Below are positions 36,504 to 46,236 of a DNA stretch of 64,000 nucleotides, piece by piece (the first letter of the stretch is position 1; every line of letters starts with the position of its first letter). Source of the DNA: Bacteroidales bacterium (lineage in GTDB: Bacteria; Bacteroidota; Bacteroidia; Bacteroidales; UBA932); the NCBI GenBank assembly GCA_017452265.1, contig JAFTMS010000007.1, positions 1 to 64,000 of the forward strand. Reading direction: 5' to 3'. Position numbers and translations under genes: made by a program. The notes below the pieces were generated by a model. That model made no database searches. It saw nothing but the letters and a program-made list of their open reading frames with translations, and had not been told where the DNA came from.

Positions 36504-39500
36504 TTAGAATTTGATTGTCAGACCGATGTTGAAGACGCGGTTGACAGGATAGTTGTAGAACAGCACGCTGTCTGAACCGTTATTGGTATTGGAACCGCCC
36601 CTTGCACCCGGACGTTCAGGATCGATATACTTGAGACCGCTGAAAGTCAAGAGGTTGTAACCGTTCGCATAGACGCGCAGGCTCTTCACATTGATCTTGT
36701 TCATCCACTTCTTCGGCAGAGTGTAGCCGATCTCCAGAGTCTTGAGACGGAGATATGAAGTGTTCTTGATGCCTGTCGTACCGGTATTGAACGAATGCTG
36801 CGTTGCCGGATAATATCCCTCAACCCACTGAGTATTCGGATTCCAAGGGTCGTCGGTAGGATTTACGGTATGCCATCTGTCCTTGTAGATGTTCAGGGCT
36901 GCACCGCCATTGAAAGGTCCCACCTCGGTGAACACCTCGCTGTACATGTTGTAGACACCTGCAGCACCCTGGAAGTTTGCGGAAATGTCGATGCCTTTCC
37001 ACTCAGCTCCGAGAGTAAGACCGTAGTTGAATACAGGAAGGTTGTAGTTTGCAACCGGATGGCGGTCACCGTCGTTCACGATACCGTCCTCGTTCCAGTC
37101 CTCGTAGTAGTAGTCGCCCGGGAGCGTACCCTGACCGAGGTTTGTACCGGTAGTGCCGTGATAGCGGATCTGGTCGTAGCTTGTGAAGCGGCCGGCCTCC
37201 TGGATTGCGAACCAGATGTCCTTGTTACGTCCGGACACATCAGTACGGTACCAGTTATCCATAGAGTTGCCTGCCAGAGAGTTCATCTTGTACACCCAGC
37301 GGCTCTTTGTAGCCGAGATCTGGCCGTTCACCCACCAGCTCCAGTCACCGATTCTGTGACGGTGGTTCAGGGAGATTTCCCAACCGAACGTACGGTCGCT
37401 TTCGAGGTTCTCCTGCGGAAGTGATGCACCTACGATGTCAGGAACGACTGCTGAAGATGTTGCGAGAAGGCCGTCACGGGTACGGTTGAAGACTTCCACT
37501 GTACCGCCGAGCATGCCATGCCAGAGGTCGAAGTCCACACCGACATTGGCCGTCTTCGCCGTGTACCATGTGAGGTAGAGGTTAGGGATTGCAGAAGCTG
37601 CGACACCTGCCATGTAGCCGTCACCGTAGAACCAGCCGATCTGATCCTTGTTGATGTTGTAGGCCACAACTGTATTAGGATAAGTGCCGGCCGAACCGTC
37701 GTCACCCATGATACCGTATGATGCACGGAGCTTGAGGTTTGTGAGCACGTTGCCTGCAGGGCCCTTCACCCAAGGCTCCTCGCTGATGCGCCAACCTGCC
37801 GAAACTGCAGGGAAGAAGCCCCAGCGTCCTGCCTGCGGATATCTTGACGAACCGTCCACACGGAACGAGAGGTCGATCATGTATCTGCTCTTGTAGTCGT
37901 AGTTCACCTTTCCGATCACGGCCTTACGGCTGATGTCGCCTGCACCGCTCATCGAGCCGACCTGCTCGTCATCCTCACCGTAGATGAGGTACTCGCCGTC
38001 GAGGGCCATCACTCGCTGTGCATAGAAGTTGTCCCATGAGTTGTAAGACTCCTCATAGAGGGCCATTGCGCTCACGCTGTGGTCTCCGAACTTGTTTGCA
38101 TAGTTGATGGAGAGCTGCATGAGGGTACCGTAGTTAGGATCTGTGCTGCGGCGGAGGTAGCTGTCTGCATTACGGGTGTAGGAAGCATACGATCCGTCGG
38201 CATTGAGGCTGTAGAGCTCGTACTGACGCTTATACTCAGTATTGTTTGTAGTATAGTAGTCGTAGCTGTAGAATCCCTTGATGTTCAAGCCCTTCACGCC
38301 TGGGATATCATACTGGAGGGAGAGTGAGCCGTTGAGGTTTGCACGCTTCTCCTGACGATAGCCGGTGAGGTCGCTGTTGATGGCTGCATAAGGGTTCTCG
38401 CTCTCGAGGAACTCAGTGCTGTAGCCAGGAAGGTCAGTTCCCTCAACGAAAGGATTTGCAGTCGGCTTATAAGTCCATGCCTTCTTGTACACAGCCCAGA
38501 TGTCTGTGAACGGCTGGTTCTTCTCGTCGATGTATCCGCTGAGCTGCACGCTTGCCTTGAGGCGCTTTGTGATCTGTGCGTCCACATTGCTGCGGAAGTT
38601 CCAGCGGTCATAGTTGAGCGAACCTGTAGAGTAGGCACCCTGCTGGTCCATGTAACCTATGTTGAAGAAGTACTTGATCTTGTCCGAACCGCCGTCCATG
38701 CTCACGTTGTACTGCATCTGCGGCACATTGTTGTTGAAAAGGACGTCAGACCAGTTAGTACCGGAATTTCCTGTCGAGCTGTATGCGAAGATTTCGTCCC
38801 AGCGGTATGCAGGATCCGCCTTCACGTAATAGTTCTGGTCGAAAGCGTTCCATCTCTTCTCGTTCATGAGAAGCATATGGTCTGTTGCCGAAGCCGTTTC
38901 TGGCACATAAAGGAACTGCTGCCAGCCGTAGTTTGCGGAAAGGGTGATGTCGAACTTGCCGGACTCGCCTGCACCGCGCTTTGTGGTGATGAGGATCACA
39001 CCGTTTGCGGCACGCACACCGTACACGGCTGCCGAAGCATCCTTGAGGACTGAGATAGACTCGATTTCATTTGAGTCCATACGTGAGAAATATGCCTTGT
39101 CGCGAGGAATTCCGTCCACGACGATGAGCGGCTCACCCATACCTCGGATGTCGATGCTGTTGTCGAACTCACCAGGCTGTGCCGAATTCTGGCTGATACG
39201 TACTCCTGGGATCTTACCAGAGAGCATGTTCACCACGTTCTCGTTCTTGGTAACAGTGATCTCACGGTTGGTAACGGCAGAAACGGCACCTGTAAGAGTA
39301 GCCTTCTTCTGCACACCGTAACCGACCACCACTGTCTCTTCAAGAAGTTCCGAATCCGGATTGAGGACAACCTTCAGCGATGTTGAAGAAGCCTTCACTC
39401 TGGCATCCTCAAAACCGATGAAAGAAATGACCAGGGTCTCGTCTGCGGCAGCATCTATGGAGAAGTTGCCGTCAAGGTCGGTGCTGACACCTCGTGTGGT

Positions 39501-39647
39501 GCCGCTGACCAGGACGCTCGCACCTGCGATAGGCTCTCCCTTGTCGTCAGAGACCGAACCGTTGACGGCACGCCTCTGGGCCGACATTGGCAATGCCGAC
39601 AGGAAGCATATCAGTGCAAGCACCATCAGTTTAAAGTATTGTTTCAT
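36504..39647 (-). CDS. SusC/RagA-family TonB-linked outer-membrane transporter
   Basis: 1047 residues with signal peptide ending ALPMSA. A carboxypeptidase-regulatory-like domain comes first (VNGSVSDDKGEPIAGASVLV), then the TonB-box-like EETVVVGYG, the plug with DASAAVYGVRAANGVILIT, and a 22-strand barrel ending VFNIGLTIKF. It imports oligosaccharides made at the surface, together with SusD. No N-terminal STN domain is present, so it is not expected to signal through an anti-sigma factor. Confidence 0.96.
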   Translation of the reverse strand: MKQYFKLMVLALICFLSALPMSAQRRAVNGSVSDDKGEPIAGASVLVSGTTRGVSTDLDGNFSIDAAADETLVISFIGFEDARVKASSTSLKVVLNPDSELLEETVVVGYGVQKKATLTGAVSAVTNREITVTKNENVVNMLSGKIPGVRISQNSAQPGEFDNSIDIRGMGEPLIVVDGIPRDKAYFSRMDSNEIESISVLKDASAAVYGVRAANGVILITTKRGAGESGKFDITLSANYGWQQFLYVPETASATDHMLLMNEKRWNAFDQNYYVKADPAYRWDEIFAYSSTGNSGTNWSDVLFNNNVPQMQYNVSMDGGSDKIKYFFNIGYMDQQGAYSTGSLNYDRWNFRSNVDAQITKRLKASVQLSGYIDEKNQPFTDIWAVYKKAWTYKPTANPFVEGTDLPGYSTEFLESENPYAAINSDLTGYRQEKRANLNGSLSLQYDIPGVKGLNIKGFYSYDYYTTNNTEYKRQYELYSLNADGSYASYTRNADSYLRRSTDPNYGTLMQLSINYANKFGDHSVSAMALYEESYNSWDNFYAQRVMALDGEYLIYGEDDEQVGSMSGAGDISRKAVIGKVNYDYKSRYMIDLSFRVDGSSRYPQAGRWGFFPAVSAGWRISEEPWVKGPAGNVLTNLKLRASYGIMGDDGSAGTYPNTVVAYNINKDQIGWFYGDGYMAGVAASAIPNLYLTWYTAKTANVGVDFDLWHGMLGGTVEVFNRTRDGLLATSSAVVPDIVGASLPQENLESDRTFGWEISLNHRHRIGDWSWWVNGQISATKSRWVYKMNSLAGNSMDNWYRTDVSGRNKDIWFAIQEAGRFTSYDQIRYHGTTGTNLGQGTLPGDYYYEDWNEDGIVNDGDRHPVANYNLPVFNYGLTLGAEWKGIDISANFQGAAGVYNMYSEVFTEVGPFNGGAALNIYKDRWHTVNPTDDPWNPNTQWVEGYYPATQHSFNTGTTGIKNTSYLRLKTLEIGYTLPKKWMNKINVKSLRVYANGYNLLTFSGLKYIDPERPGARGGSNTNNGSDSVLFYNYPVNRVFNIGLTIKF

Positions 39648-39683
39648 GGTCAGATTTTCTGTTGAATGAAATGTCTTTTATCA

Positions 39684-39707
39684 GGTGTGCGCGGTGTCGC
39701 GCACACC
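39684..39707. terminator. Hairpin between DUF4988 gene and susC
   Basis: Perfect 10-bp stem GGTGTGCGCG / CGCGCACACC with loop GTGT, no T tract. Likely an mRNA-stability or attenuation element within the operon. Confidence 0.55.
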
Positions 39708-39726
39708 GTTGAAAGAAATGTTGCGA

Positions 39727-41469
39727 TTACTTCGCTGGCATTGCTGCGCCATCCGGAGCCACGCGGCGGTTGAAGAAGAGCATACCGCACTGGTCTGAAC
39801 CTGCACCGTGGAATGGATATACGCCGTAAGCATACTCGTATCCGCCGTCAAATGCGATACGGAGACCATAACCTGTATATGACTCTGGAGTCCTGAGGAT
39901 ACCGGTAGCCTCATCGAGGGTGATGCCCCACTGTGCACAACCGTTGTACCAGTTCTCAGCATTGTAGATATACTCATTGTACTGACCCATCCACATGTCG
40001 ACGCCATAGCCCTCACCTCTACCGTATGAACCTGTCTCGTCAACGAAGTTCTCGCCTTCCGGTGCGAATGATTCAGGAACATAGATTGCAAATCCACGAT
40101 AGAACCAGTAGATTCCGCGGCATCCCTTAGCATATGTCTTTCCGAGGTCGCCGAGAGTAAGTTTGCCACCGTCATTGAAGAGGATCACATCCTCAGCGGC
40201 AGTCATTACAGTATATTCAGGCCACAGAGCGAACCAGTCGTCTGATGATCCGTGACGGATAGTGATTTCCTCAAGATAGTTTGTCCATACCTTGCAGATG
40301 TCGATTTCGTTCACTCCAAGCTGGAGGGCCTTCTCACGTCCGCCCCACTCTGCCTCGAAGTTTCCTGTTCTTCCGCCCTCGAATGCAGTCTCGAGTCCTG
40401 CGAGTTCGTCATTGATGACAACATAGATCTTAGCCTTGATGACGTCGTTTGCAGTTACGTATACGAGGAAGCCTGGTCTTTCAGCATTCTCGTTGAATGC
40501 AGTACCAGGACGCTCTGACCATGCGAATGATCCGTCCTCCTTGAGGCTGGCTGCAATGACACCTGACTTCTCCTGTGCCTTTCCGCCCGGCTGGTTTGCG
40601 TTAGGTGCAGCCTGGAACTTGGCGCCTTCCGGAAGTACGTCAAAGAATGTAGAGAAGTTGAGACCGTCCTCAAGGAGCTTGCTTCCGACAACTGTCATGG
40701 CGCAGAAGCCGTTGGCGTCAACCTCCGTCGGGTTGTATTCAGCCTTGATCGTCACGCCGCCGATTTCCTCAGTATTGAATGAGAAGTCGTCAGCCACCTT
40801 CACGATGATGCTGTCTGATGTGATGGTCGTGCCGCCTGAAGTCATGGAGATGACAACAGCGTAAGATTTGCCGGCCTCAACGCCGAGTCCCTTGAGTGTC
40901 ACGACTACATAACCGTTCTCAGAAGCCACGCCGTCCACCTTCAGAAGCGAGCTTGCGCGTGTCTTGAGCTCTTCAGCGACAGCGATGTCGAATGAAGCCT
41001 TTGAAACATCAACTGAAGGAGTCGCGAGAAGACGCACCTTTGCGCCGTCGTTACCAAGAACCACGAGGCCGTCTGAATATTCAGGTACATATACGAGAGA
41101 GTTCACTGAAGCTCCTGTCGGGATTGTATAGGCAGTGCCGTCCACTGTGATGGTGAAGCTGCCCTCGCCCTGCGCTACAGTCACGTCAGAACCGCCGCCT
41201 GCACCGCCGGCAGATGCCTTGATCTCGATGGTCTGGCCGTTGCTGAGGACGAGAGTCCAGGCTCCTGTCTTTTCGTCCTGTGTCGCACTTGTGATGGAGG
41301 CGCCTGTGGTAAGCGCATTCTGAAGCTGAGCCTTGATTTCAGAGATGTAGCCTTCAAGGACCGAAACCCTGCTTGACAGCTCATCAATACCATTGTCGCA
41401 TGAAACGAATGTTCCAGCTGAAAGAACAACTGCGCCGCACATCAGCGCGCTAAAAAATTGCTTTTTCAT
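39727..41469 (-). CDS. DUF4988-containing surface lipoprotein, probable glycan-binding protein
   Basis: 580 residues, lipobox GTFVSC (Cys24). Just after the anchor is a short coiled coil (IDELSSRVSVLEGYISEIKA), then the NGQTIEIKAS strand typical of DUF4988. Immunoglobulin-like beta regions follow, and the C-terminal half is rich in Tyr, Trp and Gly (GEGYGVDMWMGQYNEYIYNA), as expected for a carbohydrate-binding surface. It is the first gene of the operon, ahead of susC, an unusual but known place for a surface glycan-binding protein. No enzyme motif seen. Confidence 0.7.
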   Translation of the reverse strand: MKKQFFSALMCGAVVLSAGTFVSCDNGIDELSSRVSVLEGYISEIKAQLQNALTTGASITSATQDEKTGAWTLVLSNGQTIEIKASAGGAGGGSDVTVAQGEGSFTITVDGTAYTIPTGASVNSLVYVPEYSDGLVVLGNDGAKVRLLATPSVDVSKASFDIAVAEELKTRASSLLKVDGVASENGYVVVTLKGLGVEAGKSYAVVISMTSGGTTITSDSIIVKVADDFSFNTEEIGGVTIKAEYNPTEVDANGFCAMTVVGSKLLEDGLNFSTFFDVLPEGAKFQAAPNANQPGGKAQEKSGVIAASLKEDGSFAWSERPGTAFNENAERPGFLVYVTANDVIKAKIYVVINDELAGLETAFEGGRTGNFEAEWGGREKALQLGVNEIDICKVWTNYLEEITIRHGSSDDWFALWPEYTVMTAAEDVILFNDGGKLTLGDLGKTYAKGCRGIYWFYRGFAIYVPESFAPEGENFVDETGSYGRGEGYGVDMWMGQYNEYIYNAENWYNGCAQWGITLDEATGILRTPESYTGYGLRIAFDGGYEYAYGVYPFHGAGSDQCGMLFFNRRVAPDGAAMPAK

Positions 41470-41527
41470 GATTGATAGTGTTTAGTAATTATGTTAAATG
41501 TTGAGTTTTCGCGCATTTTCAACACCA

Positions 41528-41572
41528 CAAAATAACGCGTGACACCTTAATAACGGCTTAATTCGCAGTTAA
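41528..41572 (-). promoter_or_regulatory. Promoter region with motif shared by the neighbouring units
   Basis: On the minus strand TTATTAAGGTGTC (41541-41553) stands 5 bp before TTATTTTG (41528-41535). Identical 13-mer and spacing occur at 53585-53610. Upstream is TTAACTGCGAATTAAGCCG (41554-41572), similar to 46127-46145. Confidence 0.55.
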
Positions 41573-41597
41573 AAATGGTTTAAAAATTGACAAAAAA

Positions 41598-43790
41598 TCA
41601 CTTTTTAATATCTTTTTTCAGAATTTCCTTTCCGTTGCTCTTCACGCGGACGGTCTGTCCGTCGTGCGCATGGAGCTTGAAATCCGCGCTCCAGCCGTCC
41701 GGAAGAGCCGGAAGAAGCAGCATCTGGCCGTCGATGCAGTTCAGAAGCATGTACTGGACGGCCATTGCCATCACACCGCCGCTGTCCAGATCCGGAGTGT
41801 AATCACTGCCCGGACGCCAGAATGCAGGGAAGCGTATTTCAGGATCCACAGCGTTTGCCTTGAGCAGCGCATACTTCTTCGCATCTTCGGCATTTCCGAG
41901 AAGAGCAGCCTGTATCGCGTCCTGGGCCCAGCATGTCGGAGAGTCGAACACACGGGCATCATACGTTCTCTGAGCAGTCTCGATGTCCGGAAGTCCGAGT
42001 CCGTAGAGACGGAACGGGAAGATGGTATACAGTTCAGGATTCTCGAAGTTGCGGCCTACACCGTATTCCTCAGCAGGGAGGATACGGCCGTCCCTCATCG
42101 GCATAGCCGGCAGGGCGTCCGCACAGTCCTTCCATTCAGCTATGAGGGCTTCGCACACGAGGCCTTCAGGCAGCTTTTCAAGCTCTGCGAGGGTATATTT
42201 CAATCCTGCGATGTAGTCTATAGGATTCAGACAGTCCCAGAACTGCTCAAGGGAATTTGCCGGAACGAAATTCAGCTTCTTCTCGATTCTCTGCCAGTGC
42301 TGAGCGAAGAATCGTACGGTCTGCTCGGCGAAAGGCACGAGATATTCCTTTGCGAAATCATCATCCTTCGTATAGGCATAATAGTCCAGCATCATCGCGG
42401 TCATTTCAAGGGCTCCGGAATAGTGATAGCGGATCCAACGTGTCTGAGAGGCCTTTCCATCAGCATTGTTCCAGCCCCAGTCGTCCTGGATGAACATTCC
42501 GAAGAAGTTCAGTGTCTCCGGGAAGAAGGCGCCGCCATGGCCGTACATCTTCCTTGTCACATCCATCTGCAGAGGCATCATGTCCATGTACATGTCGAAC
42601 CACGGCTTCATGAGGTCGAAATCTCCGGAGGCAAGCAGAGGCCAGTAGTAGAGGCGGCAGTTCTGATGCCAGTAGCCCGGGCCCCAGCGTCTGTAGTCCG
42701 CATTGTTGCCGAGATAGTCGAACGTGAGCGTACCGCCGTTGAACTTCACCGGATACGCTCCCCTGCTCTGGCAGGCCATCATATAGCGCTGCAGCAGCCA
42801 GCCTCTTGTGAGCTTCTCGGCATCGGCATCTCCCGTAAGGAACACCCAGCTGCGGTTCCAGAACGCCCTCCACCATGCCACGTGTGCCTTGTAGGCATCC
42901 TTTGCGGACGGTTCGGAAGCCAGAGCCGCAAGCTGCCCTGCATATTGCTCCAAAGTCGGAGCCTGAGCTGTGAGGGCCGTAATCTCCAGATTGAAAATGC
43001 GTGCAGGAGCCACAGATGCGAGAGTCGTGTCGTTGACAGGCCTCATGCCTTTGCCGCCTGCTGCTGCTCCGAACGTACGGTTCATGTACGGATCCTCGTA
43101 TTTCCCGATGAATTCAGCGGCGCCCTGACGTTCCAGGATGACAGGATAAAGCGATGCCTCGTTTCTGTGTGCCCAGGCTATGCGTTCCACATCCGTCAGC
43201 ACTATGTCTGCGCTTTCACAAGGACGTATCGGGCTGCCGACGACGCCACGGAAGCTGTCCTGAAGGGGATCTGCGCCGGATTCCAGCACATATGGAGCCT
43301 TACGCATGATTTCATTCGTGCATGTGAGCGAAATCTTTTTGTCCGACTTCACGTCCACATGTATCTTCGGACTATATGCATCCACCCATACCTTGATATT
43401 ACATGACACTTCCCCGGACTTTACATCGATGTCCAATGTGCCGTCCGCCAGACGCAGAACCTGTGAATAACGAGACGTGCCCTCAAACGGGTTCGGACTC
43501 AGGCTCACACGTACGCGTCCTACCTTCAGGAGCCTTGTGGACTCCGCCCAGGCATCCGGTTTTCCGATATAAAGCATCAGGTCTCCGTCCTTCTCCACCC
43601 AGGCATTTACGGTAACATCTCCGTTTCCGAGCGGCATGGACTCAAGCGAACCTGTCGTGCTGAGCGTATTCCAGCTTACATCATATCTCTCCAGCTGCGT
43701 GAGGACATCCTTGGGAAGGACGTCCTGCGCCGCGGTCATCGTCAAGGCAAAGGCAGAAGCCGCCAGTGCCGTCATCAGTATCTTCTTCAT
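41598..43790 (-). CDS. DUF5703 / GH95-like secreted glycoside hydrolase candidate
   Basis: 730 residues from ATG 43790 (MKKILMTALA), signal peptide ending TMTAAQ. The N-terminal beta domain has the DUF5703 pattern (ESMPLGNGDVTVNAWVEKDG, then MLYIGKPDAWAES). An alpha-helical toroid follows with aromatic-acid loops (GPGYWHQNCRLYYWPLLASG, MFIQDDWGWNNADG, VPANSLEQFWDCLNP), as in GH95-type clans. GH95 enzymes remove alpha-fucose or alpha-galactose, but the key residues cannot be placed, so substrate is unknown. It starts 10 bp after the GH31 stop and is likely co-transcribed with it. Confidence 0.72.
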   Translation of the reverse strand: MKKILMTALAASAFALTMTAAQDVLPKDVLTQLERYDVSWNTLSTTGSLESMPLGNGDVTVNAWVEKDGDLMLYIGKPDAWAESTRLLKVGRVRVSLSPNPFEGTSRYSQVLRLADGTLDIDVKSGEVSCNIKVWVDAYSPKIHVDVKSDKKISLTCTNEIMRKAPYVLESGADPLQDSFRGVVGSPIRPCESADIVLTDVERIAWAHRNEASLYPVILERQGAAEFIGKYEDPYMNRTFGAAAGGKGMRPVNDTTLASVAPARIFNLEITALTAQAPTLEQYAGQLAALASEPSAKDAYKAHVAWWRAFWNRSWVFLTGDADAEKLTRGWLLQRYMMACQSRGAYPVKFNGGTLTFDYLGNNADYRRWGPGYWHQNCRLYYWPLLASGDFDLMKPWFDMYMDMMPLQMDVTRKMYGHGGAFFPETLNFFGMFIQDDWGWNNADGKASQTRWIRYHYSGALEMTAMMLDYYAYTKDDDFAKEYLVPFAEQTVRFFAQHWQRIEKKLNFVPANSLEQFWDCLNPIDYIAGLKYTLAELEKLPEGLVCEALIAEWKDCADALPAMPMRDGRILPAEEYGVGRNFENPELYTIFPFRLYGLGLPDIETAQRTYDARVFDSPTCWAQDAIQAALLGNAEDAKKYALLKANAVDPEIRFPAFWRPGSDYTPDLDSGGVMAMAVQYMLLNCIDGQMLLLPALPDGWSADFKLHAHDGQTVRVKSNGKEILKKDIKK

Positions 43791-43800
43791 ATGGTATAAA

Positions 43801-46062
43801 TTACAATGAGATTTCGGTCTTCGCGCCGTTGTACACGGCAATCACGTCAGAACTTCCGTTGTCAAGTCCGGTACCGGCCTCAGGACGCACCATGACAACA
43901 CGGAAAGTGCGCTCCACAGGCATTCCGGCCCATTTACCCTCGCGCGGATGAATCGTCAGCACCTTTGCAGCATCGTCCCATGTCATCCTGATTTCCGAAC
44001 GTTCGCCCTTCTCGTATCCGTAGCCGTCTCCTGCATCCTCATAAAGCGTGAATTCACCGTCAGCACCAGGATATATGCGGAGCTGGATGTCGCTCCAGTC
44101 CTTTTCCGCCGCATACTGCACCGTCGGGCCGACCGGTATCACACTACCGGCACGCACATAAAGCGGAATCTCGTCCACAGGAGTATTCCTCATGACCTTG
44201 CGCCCTCCTTCGAGAGCCACACCGTTCCAGAAATCAAACCACTGTCCTTCAGGAAGATACACTTCACGAACGTCTTCCGGAGTGACTACAGGAGCTACAA
44301 GAAAGGATTTTCCGAACATGTATTCATCGTCTATATCAGGCACATTGACATCTTCCGGCCAGTCCATGATCAGATGACGCATGAGCGTCGCATCCTCCGA
44401 AGTCACCTGCCATGCGTTCGCATATATATAAGGAAGAAGGCGGTAGCGGAGATTGATGAACTTTTCCTGCGCATCGAAGGCACATGTGCCGCGCTCTCCG
44501 AAGCGGAAGATCTCGCGTGGCGTGTTAGAGCCGTGCGAGCGCATCATGCCCGTGAATGTGGCGAACTGCATCCAGCGCACGTAAAGCTTGTGATATTCAG
44601 GATCGTCCACGCCGTCCGGATACTGCTGCCATGTCCAGAATCCTCCGATGTCCGAATTCCAGTACGGCATGCCGCAGAGGCTGAAGTTCAGGGCTGCAGG
44701 AATCTGGTCTTCAAGCACTTCCCATGTCGCATGCACGTCTCCTGACCACACGTGCGTACCGTATCTCTGCTGTCCCGGATAAGCGGAACGTGTGAGTATC
44801 ATCACCCTTCTGTCCGGAACATCCCTGCGCTGGCTGTCGTATACGCCGCCTGTGGAAACAATCGGGAAAGAGTTGCGGACATCGCGGAATGTGCCTTCGG
44901 CAGTCACGTAATCGTAATCCTCCGGCTTTATCGGATTATGCTCCGGCTCAGTCGCATCGAGCCACCAGCCTGCTATGCCGATGTCCGCCATATTCTTCCT
45001 GATGTAATTCCAGTAGATTTCGCGTGCCTTCGGATTCCACGGATCGTAGTTCCTGACGCCATGGTCCTGAGGAAAAGTCTCGTGAGGCATGAGAAGGCCC
45101 TGCGCATCCAAGTCCTTATATATATTGGTCTCCGGGCCGAATGAAGGCCAGATGGAAATCATTGCATTCGCATTCAGGTCACGAAGCTGCTCCATCATTC
45201 CTGCCGGATCCGGAAATCCCGAGCTGAGGAACTCCACGGCATTCCACCAGTGATGGTCGTCACCCCAATAGCGCCAGTCCTGTACTATGCAGTCGAGAGG
45301 AACGCCAAGATCCCGGTAGCGCCTGACGACATCCACGACCTCATCCTGCGTCGCGTAACGCTCTCGGGACTGGATGAATCCGTAACTCCAGAGAGGGAAC
45401 ATCGGAGCCTGGCCTGTAAGCCTGCGAAGACCGGATATCACGCCGTCTGCATTGCCGCCATAGACGAAGTAATAGTCGCTGTATTCACCTGATTCAGAAG
45501 CGAATGTCATCCCTTCTTCGGAATCGTTGAAATCCGTGATGGAGCTGTTGTTCCAGAAAAGGGCATATCCCTTGGACGAATGCACCAGCGGCATCGCGAT
45601 CTCCATGTTCACCTGACACAGATGCACCTGCTTTCCCCTCCAGTTCATGACTCCCTGCTGGTGCTGGCCCAGACCGTACAGGGCCTCGTCGTCCTGAAGC
45701 ACAAAAGTCTGGTCTACAGGGCTGTATTCCTGCTTGCGTTCACTCAGGAGCTGATTTCCGGAGCAGTCTTCAAAACACACCCGGGAACCGTCCACGAACA
45801 CTTTCAGAGCATCCGTTTCAAGTACCGTAACCCCATCTTTCACCGACTTGCGCACATTTACCCTCTCAGGCTCCATGACCACAGAAGGAGAGAAGCGCTC
45901 CGAGCGCAGGCCTGATGGAAATTTTGCCACGCGGACAATGTCCGAGGAAAGGAAGGTCACCTCGACATCACAGTCCTGAGCTTCGAAGCTGAAGGTTCCG
46001 GAATCCGTGCATCCGCAAAGCAGCAGGCACGACAGAAGAAGGCTTGGGAATAATGCTTTCAT
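43801..46062 (-). CDS. Glycoside hydrolase family 31 lipoprotein (alpha-xylosidase or alpha-glucosidase type)
   Basis: 753 residues, lipobox LLLCGC (Cys18). GH31 signature WWLDATEPE contains the nucleophile Asp369; the acid/base is Asp442 in HVWSGDVHATWE. Other family segments are LYGLGQHQQG, ALFWNNSSITDF and CIVQDWRYWGDDHHW. The C-terminal beta domains include YEDAGDGYGYEKG, typical of the family. It releases alpha-xylose, alpha-glucose or alpha-galactose from the non-reducing end. First gene of its unit, divergent from the sensor-regulator gene, whose product may control it. Confidence 0.9.
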   Translation of the reverse strand: MKALFPSLLLSCLLLCGCTDSGTFSFEAQDCDVEVTFLSSDIVRVAKFPSGLRSERFSPSVVMEPERVNVRKSVKDGVTVLETDALKVFVDGSRVCFEDCSGNQLLSERKQEYSPVDQTFVLQDDEALYGLGQHQQGVMNWRGKQVHLCQVNMEIAMPLVHSSKGYALFWNNSSITDFNDSEEGMTFASESGEYSDYYFVYGGNADGVISGLRRLTGQAPMFPLWSYGFIQSRERYATQDEVVDVVRRYRDLGVPLDCIVQDWRYWGDDHHWWNAVEFLSSGFPDPAGMMEQLRDLNANAMISIWPSFGPETNIYKDLDAQGLLMPHETFPQDHGVRNYDPWNPKAREIYWNYIRKNMADIGIAGWWLDATEPEHNPIKPEDYDYVTAEGTFRDVRNSFPIVSTGGVYDSQRRDVPDRRVMILTRSAYPGQQRYGTHVWSGDVHATWEVLEDQIPAALNFSLCGMPYWNSDIGGFWTWQQYPDGVDDPEYHKLYVRWMQFATFTGMMRSHGSNTPREIFRFGERGTCAFDAQEKFINLRYRLLPYIYANAWQVTSEDATLMRHLIMDWPEDVNVPDIDDEYMFGKSFLVAPVVTPEDVREVYLPEGQWFDFWNGVALEGGRKVMRNTPVDEIPLYVRAGSVIPVGPTVQYAAEKDWSDIQLRIYPGADGEFTLYEDAGDGYGYEKGERSEIRMTWDDAAKVLTIHPREGKWAGMPVERTFRVVMVRPEAGTGLDNGSSDVIAVYNGAKTEISL

Positions 46063-46077
46063 ACTCGTTTTTTCTGT

Positions 46078-46145
46078 AAATTTAACGCGTGTACATTAAC
46101 CTTTCCATTAAAAAACAATTAAACCACGGCTAATTTTCACATTAA
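46078..46145 (-). promoter_or_regulatory. GH31 promoter region, related to the two other minus-strand promoters
   Basis: Minus strand: TTAATGTAC, 5 bp (ACGCG), then TTAAATTT (46078-46085), the same layout as 41528-41553. Upstream TTAATGTGAAAATTAGCCG (46127-46145) resembles 41554-41572. Confidence 0.45.
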
Positions 46146-46189
46146 TCGAGAAAAGGTTTTCTTTACTCTTTTCTTTACGAAAAAAGTAT

Positions 46190-46197
46190 TAACTTTG
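46190..46197 (+). promoter_or_regulatory. -7 box for the membrane sensor-regulator
   Basis: TAACTTTG, full match to TAnnTTTG, 39 bp before ATG 46237. No -33 TTG at standard spacing. Confidence 0.5.
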
Positions 46198-46236
46198 TCA
46201 AGTTTGACACTAAACTTAAGACAATAGCCTTAGTAC

